From Salinirubellus salinus (GTDB lineage: Archaea; Halobacteriota; Halobacteria; Halobacteriales; Haloarculaceae), in NCBI RefSeq assembly GCF_025231485.1, contig NZ_CP104003.1:3472001-3536000 (forward strand): a DNA stretch of 64,000 nt. Direction: 5' to 3'. A program made the translations under genes and the position numbers. The notes under the pieces were generated by a model that saw only the letters and a program-made list of their open reading frames with translations, did no database searches and had not been told where the DNA came from. Shown one piece after another: positions 41,227 through 51,309 of this stretch. Position 1 is the stretch's first letter. Every line of letters begins with the position of its first letter.

Positions 41227-42207
41227 ATGAGCGAGGCCGCCGAGAGCGAGGGGAGCCGGGGCCGTGAGGTGTGGATCGAGAAGTACCGCCCGCAGACGCT
41301 CGAGGACGTGGTCGGCCACGAGAACATCACCGAGCGCCTGGAACACTACATCGCCAAGGACGACCTGCCGCACCTGCTGTTCGCGGGGCCGGCAGGCGTG
41401 GGCAAGACCACCTCCGCGGTGGCCATCGCCAAGTCCATCTACGGCGAGGAGTGGCGCGAGAACTTCCTCGAGTTGAACGCCTCGGACCAGCGCGGTATCG
41501 ACGTGGTCCGCGACCGCATCAAGAACTTCGCGCGCTCCTCGTTCGGCGGCTACGACTACCGCGTCATCTTCCTCGACGAGGCCGACGCACTCACGAACGA
41601 CGCGCAGTCCGCGCTCCGCCGGACGATGGAGCAGTTCTCGAACAACACGCGGTTCATCCTCTCGTGTAACTACTCCTCGCGCATCATCGACCCCATCCAG
41701 TCGCGGTGTGCGGTGTTCCGCTTCTCCCCGCTGGGCGACGACGCCATCGCCCAGCAGGTCCGCATCATCGCGGACGCCGAGGGTATCGAGGTTACCGACG
41801 ACGGCGTGGACGCGCTCGTCTACGCCGCCGGCGGCGACATGCGCAAGGCCATCAACGGCCTGCAGGCGGCGGCCGTCCTCGACGAGACGGTGGACGAGGA
41901 CGCGGTGTTCGCCATCACCTCCACGGCCCGGCCGGAGGATATCAAGGAGATGGTCCAGATGGCGCTCGACGGGGAGTTCACGGCCTCGAGGGCGCGACTG
42001 GAGTCGCTGCTCGTCGACAGCGGTATCGCCGGCGGGGACATCATCGACCAGCTCCACCGGTCGGTCTGGGAGTTCGACCTGACCGAGCGACAGGCGGTGC
42101 GCCTGATGGAACGGGTCGGCGAGGCCGACTACCGCATCACGGCGGGGGCGAACGAGCAGGTGCAACTGGAGGCGCTGCTGGCGTCGCTGGCGCTGAACGA
42201 GGAGTAG
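41227..42207 (+). CDS. rfcS: Replication factor C small subunit
   Basis: AAA+ clamp-loader subunit of 326 aa that opens and loads PCNA onto primed DNA. Motifs: [19 protein letters not shown] (RFC box II read in part), Walker [13 protein letters not shown], Walker [30 protein letters not shown], and the arginine-finger SRC in [10 protein letters not shown]. No intein is present, unlike some archaeal homologues. An acidic leader of 13 residues precedes the core. It is transcribed alone from its own promoter. Confidence 0.97.
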   Translation: MSEAAESEGSRGREVWIEKYRPQTLEDVVGHENITERLEHYIAKDDLPHLLFAGPAGVGKTTSAVAIAKSIYGEEWRENFLELNASDQRGIDVVRDRIKNFARSSFGGYDYRVIFLDEADALTNDAQSALRRTMEQFSNNTRFILSCNYSSRIIDPIQSRCAVFRFSPLGDDAIAQQVRIIADAEGIEVTDDGVDALVYAAGGDMRKAINGLQAAAVLDETVDEDAVFAITSTARPEDIKEMVQMALDGEFTASRARLESLLVDSGIAGGDIIDQLHRSVWEFDLTERQAVRLMERVGEADYRITAGANEQVQLEALLASLALNEE

Positions 42208-42328
42208 TCCCCGCGAGCGAGCGGTTCACCGCCGCTGGACTCACTCGGTTCGTCCAGCGAGGTGCGCTCGTCGAATCCAGCGTGTTGCTGGAGCGGTGTG
42301 CCGAAGCCGCACCCGTCGGGAACAGGGT

Positions 42329-42742
42329 CTAGCTGAGCAGCAGCGCCACCGCCACGAAAAGCAGACCGACACTCGCCGGGAGCCACATCGGGACGGTCAT
42401 CGGGTCGTAGGTACCGCCGAGCGCGGCGGCGGTGACGAGGACGAGGCCGGCGCCGACGACACCGCCGAGCGTGGCGACGAGCAGCCGTCGGGCCAGCCTG
42501 ACGGTGCCGACGCGCCGGGGGGTGCGCGACGACGAACGTGGGGACGGCGACGACGCCCGCGACGCACGCGAAGAACGTCGCGGTGGAGCCGAACCAGACC
42601 GGGGGGTCGACGGCCGACCAGCGGAACGCGAGGGCCAGCGTCACCACCGTCGCGACGGCGGCGAGGCCAGCCAGCAGGAACGCCCGGCGGTGGCTCTCGC
42701 GCCCCCGACGGCCCCCCCCCCGACACCGACCCGTGACGGCAT
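42329..42742 (-). pseudogene. Frameshifted four-helix membrane protein gene
   Basis: On the minus strand one frame encodes two membrane helices (AFLLAGLAAVATVVTLALAF and ATFFACVAGVVAVPTFVVA) and then breaks in a run of six identical bases at 42517-42522. Dropping one base joins a second frame encoding two more helices (LLVATLGGVVGAGLVLVTAAAL and MWLPASVGLLFVAVALLLS) and a TAG at 42329-42331. A second run of ten bases (42712-42721) separates the ATG at 42742 from the first helix frame; one extra base would join them, or a TTG at 42752 may be the start. Either a decayed or phase-variable gene or two homopolymer reading errors. Confidence 0.6.
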
Positions 42743-42843
42743 TGTCGAACAATGTCCTGTCACTGTGATAATCGTTTTCCCGCCGGTGCCGACGCTCCGC
42801 CTCGCTGCCGGCCGTGAGTCGGCGAGTCGAACCTTCGGAACCC

Positions 42844-42850
42844 TTTTTGA
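42844..42850 (+). promoter_or_regulatory. Candidate promoter box of alaS
   Basis: TTTTTGA is 30 bases before the alaS ATG at 42874. Confidence 0.5.
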
Positions 42851-42873
42851 CTGCGGTGGGCGAGTAACCGGTA

Positions 42874-45663
42874 ATGAGCGACCTCACGTCGGAGTACCAA
42901 CTCGAATACTTCCGGGAGGAGGGGTTCCACCGCAAGGAGTGCCCGGAGTGTGGGGACCACTTCTGGACACGTGACGAGGAGCGTGTCCTCTGCGGCGAAC
43001 CGCCCTGCACGACCTACGACTTCATCGGCGACCCGGCGTTCGACGAGGAGTACAGCCTCACCGAGATGCGCGAGGCGTTCCTCTCGTACTTCGAGGCGAA
43101 CGACCACGAGCGTATCGAGCCGTACCCGGTGGCGGCGAACCGCTGGCGCGACGACGTCCTGCTGACGCAGGCCTCTATCTACGACTTTCAGCCGCTCGTC
43201 ACGTCCGGCCAGACGCCGCCGCCGGCCAACCCGCTCACCATCTCCCAGCCCTGCATCCGGATGCAGGACATCGACAACGTGGGCAAGACGGGCCGGCACA
43301 CGATGGCGTTCGAGATGATGGCCCACCACGCGTTCAACACGCGCGAGGACGCCGAGGGGTACGCCTACCACGGCGAGGTCTACTGGAAGGACGAGACGGT
43401 CGAACTCTGTGAGGGCTTCTTCGAGGAACTCGGCGCGGACGTCGAGGACGTCACCTACATCGAGGACCCGTGGGTCGGTGGCGGCAACGCGGGCCCCGCC
43501 ATCGAGGTCATCTACCGGGGGCTGGAACTGGCGACGCTCGTCTTCATGTCGATGGAGCAGGACCCCGACGGCGAGTACGAACTCAAGGACGGCAACCGCT
43601 ACTCGCCGATGGACACGTACATCGTCGACACCGGCTACGGGCTAGAGCGGTGGACGTGGATGAGTCAGGGGACCCCCACCGTCTACGAGGCGGTCTACCC
43701 CGAGACCATCGAGTTCCTGAAGGAGAACGCCGGCATCGACCACACCGACGCGGAGGCCGACATCGTGCGCCGGGCCGCGACGCTCGCGGGCAACATGGAC
43801 ATCGACGAGGCCGAGGACCTGGAGACGGCGAGAGGGGACATCGCCGCCGAGTTGGGCGTCGACGTCGAGGAACTCCGCGCGCTGACCGAGCCGCTCGAGT
43901 CCATCTACGCCATCGCGGACCACTGCCGGACGCTCGCGTACATGCTCGGTGACGGCATCGTCCCGTCGAACGTCGGCACGGGCTACCTGACCCGGATGGT
44001 CCTCCGGCGCACCAAGCGACTCGCCGACACCGTCGGCGTCGACGCGCCGCTCGATGAACTGGTCGACATGCAGGCCGAGCGGCTGGGCTACCAGAACCGC
44101 GACACCGTGCGCGACATCGTCCGCACGGAGGTGGAGAAGTACCGCGAGACGCTCGACCGCGGCGGTCGGCGTGTTCGCCAGCTGGCCGAGGAGTACGCCG
44201 AGCGTGGCGAGCCCATCCCGCTCTCGGAGGTCGTCGAGCTGTACGACAGCCACGGCATCCAGCCGGACATGGTCGCGGAGATCGCCGCCGAGGTCGGTGC
44301 CGAGGTCGACGTGCCCGACGACTTCTACGGCCAGGTCGCGGCGCGCCACTCCGGCCCGGAGCACGAGGAGACGGCGGACCCGTTCGCCGACGTCCGCGAG
44401 CGGGTGGGCGAACTCCCCGAGACGGAGAAACTGTTCTACGAGGACCAGTCCCGAACCGAGTTCGAGGCCGTCGTGCTGGACGTGCTGGAGCGGGAAATCG
44501 ACGGCGAGACGGCGTACGACGTGGTGCTCGACCAGACGATGTTCTACCCGGAGGGCGGTGGCCAGCCCGCCGACACGGGGACGCTCGCCACCGAGGACAC
44601 CACCGTCGAGGTCACCGACGTGCAGGAGGTGGACGGCCGCGTGCTCCACCGCACCGACGAGTCGCCCGGCAAGGGCGAGTTCGTCACCGGGCAGATAGAC
44701 GCGACGCGGCGCTCGCGGCTGATGGCCCACCACACCGCCACCCACATCGTGGGGCACGCCGCTCGGAAGGTGCTCGGTGACCACATCCGGCAGGCCGGCG
44801 CGCAGAAGGGCGAGGACCGCGCGCGCCTCGACGTGACCCACTACGAACGCGTCTCGCGCGAGGACGTGAAGGCCATCGAGCGGGTCGCCAACGACGTGGT
44901 CCGGGAGAACCTCGCGGTGAAACAGGAGTGGCTGGACCGCAACGACGCGCAGGCGAAGTACGGCTTCGACCTGTTCCAGGGCGGCATCCCGCCGGGGACG
45001 CAGGTCCGGGTCATCACCGTCGGCGAGGACGTGCAGGCGTGTGCGGGGACGCACGTCGGCCGGACGGGCGAGATCGGGACCATCAAGCTCCGCTCCACGG
45101 AGCGCGTGCAGGACGGCGTCGAGCGACTCGTCTTCTCCGCGGGCGACGCGGCCATCGAGGCGACCCAGCGGACCGAGGACGCGCTCTACGACGCGGCCGA
45201 GGTACTGGACGTCTCCCCCCCCGAGATGCCCGCCACGGCCGAGCGGTTCTTCGAGGAGTGGAAGGCGCGAGGCAAGCGCATCGAGGAGCTGAAAGAGCAA
45301 CTCGCCGAGGCCCGCGCGCAGGGCGGCGAGAGCGGCGAGGAGGTGGTGGTCGGCGACGCCACCGCCGTCGTCCAGCGGCTCGACGCGGACATGGACGAAC
45401 TCCGTGCCACGGCCAACGCCCTCTCCGAGGAGGGGAAGGTCGCGGTGCTCGGCTCCGGGCTGGACGGCGCGACGTTCGTCGTGAGCGTCCCCGACGGCGT
45501 CCCCATCAACGCGGGCGAGGTGGTCGGCCAGCTCGCCGCGAAGGTGGGTGGCGGTGGCGGCGGCCCGCCGGACTTCGCGCAGGGTGGCGGCCCGGACGTG
45601 GCGGCGCTCGACGACGCGCTGGCCGAGGCGCCGGACGTGCTGAAGCAGGTGCTCGAGGCGTAG
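42874..45663 (+). CDS. alaS: Alanyl-tRNA synthetase (archaeal type)
   Basis: Class II synthetase of 929 aa charging tRNA-Ala. The archaeal N-terminal extension holds CPECGDHF and CGEPPC, a likely zinc site. The catalytic core shows [20 protein letters not shown], read in part, and [16 protein letters not shown]. The editing domain has [15 protein letters not shown] (HxxxH) and [13 protein letters not shown] (CxxxH). The C-terminal DHHA1-like domain ends in [15 protein letters not shown], the usual oligomerisation/tRNA part. All required residues are present. The bat-type regulator follows after 122 bases. Confidence 0.97.
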   Translation: MSDLTSEYQLEYFREEGFHRKECPECGDHFWTRDEERVLCGEPPCTTYDFIGDPAFDEEYSLTEMREAFLSYFEANDHERIEPYPVAANRWRDDVLLTQASIYDFQPLVTSGQTPPPANPLTISQPCIRMQDIDNVGKTGRHTMAFEMMAHHAFNTREDAEGYAYHGEVYWKDETVELCEGFFEELGADVEDVTYIEDPWVGGGNAGPAIEVIYRGLELATLVFMSMEQDPDGEYELKDGNRYSPMDTYIVDTGYGLERWTWMSQGTPTVYEAVYPETIEFLKENAGIDHTDAEADIVRRAATLAGNMDIDEAEDLETARGDIAAELGVDVEELRALTEPLESIYAIADHCRTLAYMLGDGIVPSNVGTGYLTRMVLRRTKRLADTVGVDAPLDELVDMQAERLGYQNRDTVRDIVRTEVEKYRETLDRGGRRVRQLAEEYAERGEPIPLSEVVELYDSHGIQPDMVAEIAAEVGAEVDVPDDFYGQVAARHSGPEHEETADPFADVRERVGELPETEKLFYEDQSRTEFEAVVLDVLEREIDGETAYDVVLDQTMFYPEGGGQPADTGTLATEDTTVEVTDVQEVDGRVLHRTDESPGKGEFVTGQIDATRRSRLMAHHTATHIVGHAARKVLGDHIRQAGAQKGEDRARLDVTHYERVSREDVKAIERVANDVVRENLAVKQEWLDRNDAQAKYGFDLFQGGIPPGTQVRVITVGEDVQACAGTHVGRTGEIGTIKLRSTERVQDGVERLVFSAGDAAIEATQRTEDALYDAAEVLDVSPPEMPATAERFFEEWKARGKRIEELKEQLAEARAQGGESGEEVVVGDATAVVQRLDADMDELRATANALSEEGKVAVLGSGLDGATFVVSVPDGVPINAGEVVGQLAAKVGGGGGGPPDFAQGGGPDVAALDDALAEAPDVLKQVLEA

Positions 45664-45785
45664 TCCGGTCCGTCCGCGGACGACGTTCCATCGGCCCGGA
45701 AGCTCACTCGCGAGGGAGTCTACGGCTCGTCACCACGTTCGAAACCGCGCACACATTTGTACGAGTGATACCTACTCGGGGTGCA

Positions 45786-46448
45786 GTGACGGCCATCGCT
45801 GAACTGTCGTTCCCCACCGAGGCCTACCCGCTGGGCGAGGCGGTCCGGGTCCCGGAGGGAACGCGTGTGGAACTGGAACGACTGGTCCCCACGGGCGAGG
45901 GTGTACTCCCGTACCTGTGGGTGTGGAGCGAGACCCCCGACCGGTTCGTCGCCCACCTCCGGGCACAACCGGCGGTGGACGACGTTGCGGTGGTCTATCG
46001 CGACGCGGGCGACGTGCTCATCCGCGCCGGCTGGCAGCTGGCGCCGGGGACGCTGTTGCACTTCCTCGCTGGCGAGGACGTGGCGCTGGTCTCGGCGACG
46101 GGGACGGCCGACGGGTGGGTGGTCGAACTCCGGAGCGAACGTGACGTGTTGCGCCGCATCGAGAGGTTCTGCCGCGAGCGGGCCATCGAGATGACGCTCC
46201 GCCGGGTGTACGAGGCGACGGCACTCGAGGCGCTCGAGCGGGAACCGAGCGGCACGCCGGAGGGGCTGACGCGGCTCCAGCACGAGACGCTGGTGCGGGC
46301 GCTGGAGGCGGGCTACTTCGAGGAGCCACGCGAGGTGACCCTGGAGGAGCTGGCCGCGGACCTCGGCGTCTCGTCGCGGGCCGTCTCGCGGCGCCTCCGG
46401 CGCGGGGTCGCGAACGTCCTCCGGGGGTCGCTCATCGGGGAGCGGTAG
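45786..46448 (+). CDS. Bacterio-opsin activator-type HTH transcriptional regulator
   Basis: Regulator of 220 aa with the same architecture as the 3122-3838 product. It starts at GTG (VTAIAELSFPTEAYPLGEAV), has the N-terminal bat-type sensing domain, and ends in HTH_10: LTRLQHETLVRALEAGYFEEP, then LAADLGVSSRAVSRRLRRGV with the recognition helix. Haloarchaea carry many paralogues controlling diverse genes. A CACATTTGTACG stretch about 35 bases upstream may be its promoter. Targets unknown; alaS lies upstream on the same strand. Confidence 0.85.
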   Translation: MTAIAELSFPTEAYPLGEAVRVPEGTRVELERLVPTGEGVLPYLWVWSETPDRFVAHLRAQPAVDDVAVVYRDAGDVLIRAGWQLAPGTLLHFLAGEDVALVSATGTADGWVVELRSERDVLRRIERFCRERAIEMTLRRVYEATALEALEREPSGTPEGLTRLQHETLVRALEAGYFEEPREVTLEELAADLGVSSRAVSRRLRRGVANVLRGSLIGER

Positions 46449-46697
46449 CGGGGCGTCGTCGCGCTCGGTCGCCGGACGTTCGCTATCGAACGGGGGAACA
46501 TAAGCCCGGAACCGGCGTCGGGTAGAGCGGTGGCCGGCGTCCACCACGGCCCGACCGACGGTGGGTCTCGGACGCGGTCTCGAGTAGCACCACACTCTCC
46601 CTGGCTGTCGACACGGCGTCGACCCGCCACGGTCGCTGCCGCTTGTCACTCGGCGTCGGATATCACGTGCGTCGTGGACCGGCCACGAAACGGCGGC
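46449..46697. other. Gene-free interval
   Basis: A 249-base gap between convergent genes. I see no gene, no tRNA and no strong hairpin array in it; a GTCGACACGGCGTCGAC inverted repeat (7-8 base arms) lies near 46608-46624 and could be a terminator-like structure. Confidence 0.4.
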
Positions 46698-47804
46698 TCA
46701 GTCGTCCAGTCCCGCCAGCAGCGCGTCCACGTCGTCCTCGGTGTTGAAGACGTGGAGCGACGCCCGGACCGTGTCCGGGCGCGGGAGCGCGCGGACGACG
46801 ACCCCTCGCTCGGCGAGTCGCTCGACCGTCGCCTCCGCGTCGTCCACCTCGAACGCGACGAGTCCGGACTCGAACTCGCGCGGCGAGACGAGTCGGTCGG
46901 CGGGCAGACCGTCTTTCAGCTGTTCGGTCAGGCCCCGGATGTGCTCGCGCACCGCGTCGAGGCCGAGTTCGTCGTGGACGTCGAGCGCCTCGCGGAGCGC
47001 GGCGTAGGGGGCCAGTGACTGGGTGCCGACCTCCAGCCGTCTCGCCCCCGCGTGGAAGTCGAGCGGGACCGCCTGCTTGTCCTCGACCGAGCGGTAGCCG
47101 ACGTGTCGCGGCCGGACCCGGTCGACGACGGACTCGTCGACGAAGCAGAAGCCGGCGCCCCACACCCCGAGCAGCCACTTGTGGCCGGCCGCGGTGACGA
47201 AGTCGGCGCCCCACGCCTTCGGGTGGACCCGGGCCTGCCCGGGTGACTGGACGGCGTCGACGAGCGCGAGGGCACCGTGTTCGTGCGCCACGTCGCAGGC
47301 CCGCCTGACGTCCAGTTGTGTGCCGTGGATCCACGAGATGCTGTTGAGACAGAGCAGGTCCGCTCCCTCGAGGGCCGTCTCGAGGGCGTCGTAGTCGAGG
47401 TGGCCCCCCGGCGCGGGCACCTCGCGCACCTCGACACCGCGCTCCGCCAGTCGGGCCCACGGGAGGATGCCGGCGGGGTGTTCGAGGTCCGTGCGGACGA
47501 CCACGTCGCCCTCGTTCCAGTCCAGCGCGTTGGCGATGCGGGAGATGCCGTCGGCGGTCGACCCGCAGAGCGCCACCTCGGACGGCGAGACGGCCATGTA
47601 CTCGGCGAGTCGCTCGCGGGTGCGGTCGTAGGCGTCCCACGCCGAGGCGTAGGGGCCAGGGTCGACGGTCCACTCGCGCTCGTGGCGGGCCTGTTCCTCC
47701 CGGGCGGCCTGGAGCACGCGTTCGGGGGCGGGGCCGGACGCCCCGGTGTTCAGGTAGACGGTGTCCCCGAGCGTCACGTCGGCACGGAGGTCCGCGATGT
47801 CCAT
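46698..47804 (-). CDS. Aminotransferase class V family protein
   Basis: PLP enzyme of 368 aa. The PLP Lys is in VTAAGHKWLLGVWGAGF, the cofactor Asp in ALVDAVQSPGQ, and the substrate part includes TDLEHPAGILPWARL. Unlike SufS in this window, it has no Cys in the C-terminal loop (VVVRALPRPDTVRASLHVFNT), so it is not a standard cysteine desulfurase; kynureninase-, epimerase- or lyase-like activity is possible. The neighbouring hydrolase-like and methionine genes run in the opposite direction, so context gives little help. Start ATG at 47804 gives the typical length. Confidence 0.85.
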   Translation of the reverse strand: MDIADLRADVTLGDTVYLNTGASGPAPERVLQAAREEQARHEREWTVDPGPYASAWDAYDRTRERLAEYMAVSPSEVALCGSTADGISRIANALDWNEGDVVVRTDLEHPAGILPWARLAERGVEVREVPAPGGHLDYDALETALEGADLLCLNSISWIHGTQLDVRRACDVAHEHGALALVDAVQSPGQARVHPKAWGADFVTAAGHKWLLGVWGAGFCFVDESVVDRVRPRHVGYRSVEDKQAVPLDFHAGARRLEVGTQSLAPYAALREALDVHDELGLDAVREHIRGLTEQLKDGLPADRLVSPREFESGLVAFEVDDAEATVERLAERGVVVRALPRPDTVRASLHVFNTEDDVDALLAGLDD

Positions 47805-47855
47805 GGCCGGGCTACGACGGGGCGCTACAAGACTCTCGGGGACACGTCGGGAGGG

Positions 47856-47861
47856 TTTTGC
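47856..47861 (+). promoter_or_regulatory. Candidate TATA box of the hydrolase-like gene
   Basis: TTTTGC is 29 bases before the ATG at 47885. Confidence 0.45.
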
Positions 47862-47884
47862 CGGGAGGCCACGTCGCTCCCGGC

Positions 47885-48637
47885 ATGCACGTATCCGTCG
47901 ACGGGGCACGAGTCCACTACGGGAGCGTCGGGGCCGGTGACCCGGTGGTCCTGCTGGGCGAGGCCGGGTTCGGCCCGTGGCAGTGGGGCTGGCAACACGA
48001 CGCGTTCGCGGGGCCGTACCGCGTCCTCACCCCGTCGCCGCGGGGCCACGGCGACTCGACCGGCAGCCCCGACTCGGTGGCGACGCTGGCGGGCGACCTC
48101 GACGCCGTCCTCGCCCACGCGGACGTCGACCGCGCCCACCTCGTCGGCTTCGGCCTCGGGGGGGTGACCGCGCTCCACTACGCCCGCGAGTTCGGCCGCG
48201 CCCGCACCCTGACGCTCGTCGGGACGGCCCCTCGCGGCGAGGCGGTCGACGCCGACGCGTTCCGGGCGCTGTTCGCGGACCCGGCGGACCTCTCGGGGCT
48301 GTTCACCGACGCCTTCCGGGTGGCCCGCCCGGACCTCTGCGAGCAGGTCGCGGGGTGGCGCCGGGAGGAGGACGCCGAGCCGTCGGTCCGAGCGGCAGCG
48401 CTCGACGCCTGCCGCGCGTTCGACGCGGGGCCGCTCTACGAACTCACGACGCCGACGCTGGTCCTGCACGCCGTCGACGACCCGGTGGTCCCGATGGCGG
48501 TCAGCGCGGAACTCGGTGACGGCCTGCCGAACGGCCGGTTCGAGGCGGTGGCGGGCCGTCGGCTGGCACACGCCGAGTTCTCGGCGGCGGTGAACGACGA
48601 GGTGCTGGGGTTCCTCGAGGCGCACCCGCTGGACTGA
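47885..48637 (+). CDS. Alpha/beta hydrolase-fold protein lacking the nucleophile Ser
   Basis: Protein of 250 aa with the alpha/beta hydrolase layout: VVLLGEAGFGPWQW as the oxyanion strand-loop, TPSPRGHGDSTG, and VLHAVDDPVVPMAVS with the acid residue; AGRRLAHAEFS carries a His. At the nucleophile elbow, normally GHSLGG, it reads GFGLGG with Gly90 in place of Ser, so the standard hydrolase mechanism cannot operate. It may be a lyase, a binding protein or a dead enzyme. It lies 78 bases upstream of the first MetY-like gene in the same direction. Confidence 0.8.
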   Translation: MHVSVDGARVHYGSVGAGDPVVLLGEAGFGPWQWGWQHDAFAGPYRVLTPSPRGHGDSTGSPDSVATLAGDLDAVLAHADVDRAHLVGFGLGGVTALHYAREFGRARTLTLVGTAPRGEAVDADAFRALFADPADLSGLFTDAFRVARPDLCEQVAGWRREEDAEPSVRAAALDACRAFDAGPLYELTTPTLVLHAVDDPVVPMAVSAELGDGLPNGRFEAVAGRRLAHAEFSAAVNDEVLGFLEAHPLD

Positions 48638-48682
48638 GCGGTGTGTCACTCCATCGCTCTCAATTCTTGCCGTAACTCGTGG

Positions 48683-48702
48683 TTATAGAATACTTCGAGT
48701 AT
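48683..48702 (+). promoter_or_regulatory. Promoter box and palindrome before the first MetY-like gene
   Basis: TTATAG (48683-48688) is 33 bases before the ATG at 48716. A palindrome with arms ATACT (48690-48694) and AGTAT (48698-48702) around TCG sits just after it, near the expected start of transcription, as an operator would. Confidence 0.45.
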
Positions 48703-48715
48703 ATGCACGGGACAC

Positions 48716-50023
48716 ATGAACGAGCGGAACGACACCGACGGGTACGGGTTCGGGACACGCTGTGTCCACACGGGACAGTCCCGTGACCCGACCACCGGGG
48801 CCGCCGGCGTACCGATACACCAGACCTCCTCGTACGAGTTCGAGGACGCCGACACGGCCGCGGACCTCTACTCCCTCGACCAGCTCGACCACGTCTACTC
48901 GCGCATCTCGAACCCGACCGTGAACGTCCTCGAGGAGCGCCTCGCCGCGCTCCACGGCGCGGCGGGCGCCGTCGCCACCGCCAGCGGGATGGCCGCGCTC
49001 GACGCCTGCACCACCCTGCTCGCGGAGGCGGGCGACAACGTCGTCACGGCCGCCTCCATCTACGGCGGCACCACCTCCTACCTCAACAACACCGCCTCGC
49101 GCCGGGGGGTCGAGGCACGGTTCGTCGACACGCTGGACCCCGACGCCTACGCCGCGTCCATCGACGAGGACACCGCCTACGTCCACTACGAGACGGTCGG
49201 GAACCCCTCGCTCGTGACGCCGCCGATGGAGGCCATCGCGGAGGTGGCCCACGAGCGCGGCGTCCCCGTCGTCGTCGACAACACGTTCGCCACGCCCGCG
49301 CTCTGCCGGCCCTTCGAACACGGCGCGGACGTCGTCTGGGAGTCCACGACCAAGTGGATCCAGGGCTCGGGCACGACCGTCGGCGGGATCCTGCTGGAGT
49401 CGGGCGACTTCCCGTGGGCCGACCACCCGGAGAAGTACCCCGAGGTGGGCGGCGAGAACCCGGCGTTCCACGGGAAGAACTTCGCCGAGGCGTTCGGCGA
49501 GCGGGCGTTCACCGTCGCCGCCCGCAATCGAGCCGTGCGGTCGCTCGGCGACCAACAGAGTCCGTTCGACGCGTGGGCGACCCTGCAGGGCCTCGAGACG
49601 CTCCAGTTGCGGATGGCGCGTCACTCCGCCAACGCCCGGCGGGTGGCGAGCTATCTCGACGACCACCCGCAGGTGGCGTGGGTGGCCTCCCCCGGCCTCG
49701 AGTCCCACGAGACCCACGACCACGCGAGCCGGTATCTCGACGACTTCGGCGGCATGGTCGCGTTCGGGCTGGAGGGTGGCTTCGAGGCGGGCAAGCGCCT
49801 CTGCGACGAGGTCGAGTTGATAAAGTTCCTCGCCAACATCGGGGACGCGCGCTCGCTGGTCATCCACCCGGCATCCACGACGCACGCCCAGTTGAGCGAG
49901 GCGGAGCAGCGCGCCGCGGGGGTCAGCCCCGACCTGCTCCGGTTCAGCGTCGGCATCGAGGACCCCGAGGACATCGAGGCGGACCTCGAACAGGCTATCA
50001 CTGCGGCCCACGGAGACCGATAG
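48716..50023 (+). CDS. metY: O-acetylhomoserine sulfhydrylase-like PLP enzyme (first copy)
   Basis: Cys/Met-metabolism PLP enzyme of 435 aa. Signs: [39 protein letters not shown], the PLP Lys in [16 protein letters not shown], and a long insertion typical of O-acetylhomoserine sulfhydrylases rather than the shorter cystathionine synthases. It probably forms homocysteine from O-acetylhomoserine and sulfide, with metX starting 2 bases after its stop. A cystathionine-gamma activity cannot be excluded. It shares high similarity with the product at 51310, suggesting a duplication. Confidence 0.9.
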   Translation: MNERNDTDGYGFGTRCVHTGQSRDPTTGAAGVPIHQTSSYEFEDADTAADLYSLDQLDHVYSRISNPTVNVLEERLAALHGAAGAVATASGMAALDACTTLLAEAGDNVVTAASIYGGTTSYLNNTASRRGVEARFVDTLDPDAYAASIDEDTAYVHYETVGNPSLVTPPMEAIAEVAHERGVPVVVDNTFATPALCRPFEHGADVVWESTTKWIQGSGTTVGGILLESGDFPWADHPEKYPEVGGENPAFHGKNFAEAFGERAFTVAARNRAVRSLGDQQSPFDAWATLQGLETLQLRMARHSANARRVASYLDDHPQVAWVASPGLESHETHDHASRYLDDFGGMVAFGLEGGFEAGKRLCDEVELIKFLANIGDARSLVIHPASTTHAQLSEAEQRAAGVSPDLLRFSVGIEDPEDIEADLEQAITAAHGDR

Positions 50024-50025
50024 CG

Positions 50026-51237
50026 ATGCCGGAACACACCCGCGACACCGCGTCGCTCGGCGACTTCGAGTTCCAGTGTGGGGAGTCGGTGCCGGACCTC
50101 GAACTCGCCTACGAGACGTACGGCGAGTTCGACGGTGACAATGCGGTCCTCGTCTGTCACGCCCTGACCGGGAGCGCACACGTCGCCGGCGCACGCCGTC
50201 GGGGCGGCACCAGCGGGCAGGCCGCGGCGTGGTGGGACGACATCGTCGGGCCGGGCAAGGCCATCGACACGAACGAGTACTACGTGGTCTGCGCGAACGT
50301 CCCCGGCTCCTGCTACGGTTCCTCCGGCCCCACGAGCGAGCACCCCGAGACGGGCGAGCCGTGGGGTGTCGAGTTCCCCGCGGTCACCGTCGGTGACTGG
50401 ACCGAGGCCCAGCGGCTGTTGCTGGACGAACTCGGGGTCCCGCACCTCCACGCCGTCGTCGGCGGGAGCGTGGGCGGCATGAACGCCATCGAGTGGGCCA
50501 AGCGACACCCCGACCACGTCGACCGGGTGGCGGCCATCGCCGCCGCCGAGCGCCTCGACCCGCAGGGCCTCGCGCTGGACGCCATCGCCCGGCGCTGCAT
50601 CACCACCGACCCGAACTGGCAGGGCGGGGAGTACTACGGCGGGCCGGAGCCGACGAACGGGCTGGCGCTGGCGCGACAGATCGGCCACGTCATGTACCTC
50701 TCGAAGTCGTCGATGGAGGACAAGTTCGGCCGCCGCTCGGCCGGGATGGACGCGGTGCGCGACGCGTTCCCGTCCGACCCCGCGGCCGGCTTCTTCCCCT
50801 ACCGCGACGTGGAGTCGTACCTCGACTACCAGGGCGAGAAGTTCGGCGAGCGGTTCGACGCCAACGCGTACCTCTACCTCACGCGCGCGATGGACAACTA
50901 CGACCTCGCGTCGGGCTACGAGTCCGGCGCGGACGCGCTCGCCGCCTTCTCGGGCGAGTCGCTCGTCGTCTCGTTCACCGGCGACTGGCACTTCACCGTC
51001 GAGCAGAACGAGGAACTCGCGGGGTCGTTCCGGCGCGCGGGTGCGGACACCGCGCACCACGTCGTCGAGTCGGGCCACGGCCACGACGCGTTCCTCGTCG
51101 AACCGGACCGCCTCGGCCCGCCGCTCGCGGACTTCCTCGACGACGGCGTCGACGGCCGCGCGGTCACCGACACCCGCGAGGAGGACGAGGACGAGAGCGA
51201 GTTCGCGCCCGTCCACACGAGCCTGTTCTCGGACTGA
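50026..51237 (+). CDS. metX: Homoserine O-acetyltransferase
   Basis: Cytoplasmic enzyme of 403 aa that transfers acetyl from acetyl-CoA to homoserine. Alpha/beta fold motifs: [32 protein letters not shown], the nucleophile elbow [13 protein letters not shown], the Asp in [14 protein letters not shown] and the His in [14 protein letters not shown]. The triad is complete and the acidic C-terminal tail is haloarchaeal. It lies 2 bases after the first MetY-like gene, so the two are one operon: MetX makes the substrate that MetY uses. A 72-base gap precedes the second MetY-like gene. Confidence 0.95.
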   Translation: MPEHTRDTASLGDFEFQCGESVPDLELAYETYGEFDGDNAVLVCHALTGSAHVAGARRRGGTSGQAAAWWDDIVGPGKAIDTNEYYVVCANVPGSCYGSSGPTSEHPETGEPWGVEFPAVTVGDWTEAQRLLLDELGVPHLHAVVGGSVGGMNAIEWAKRHPDHVDRVAAIAAAERLDPQGLALDAIARRCITTDPNWQGGEYYGGPEPTNGLALARQIGHVMYLSKSSMEDKFGRRSAGMDAVRDAFPSDPAAGFFPYRDVESYLDYQGEKFGERFDANAYLYLTRAMDNYDLASGYESGADALAAFSGESLVVSFTGDWHFTVEQNEELAGSFRRAGADTAHHVVESGHGHDAFLVEPDRLGPPLADFLDDGVDGRAVTDTREEDEDESEFAPVHTSLFSD

Positions 51238-51309
51238 CGGCGTCACCGACACCCCACAGGGCTTACCGCGGTATGGTAGATTGAAACGTGCGCACCGTGA
51301 GGGGCCGGT

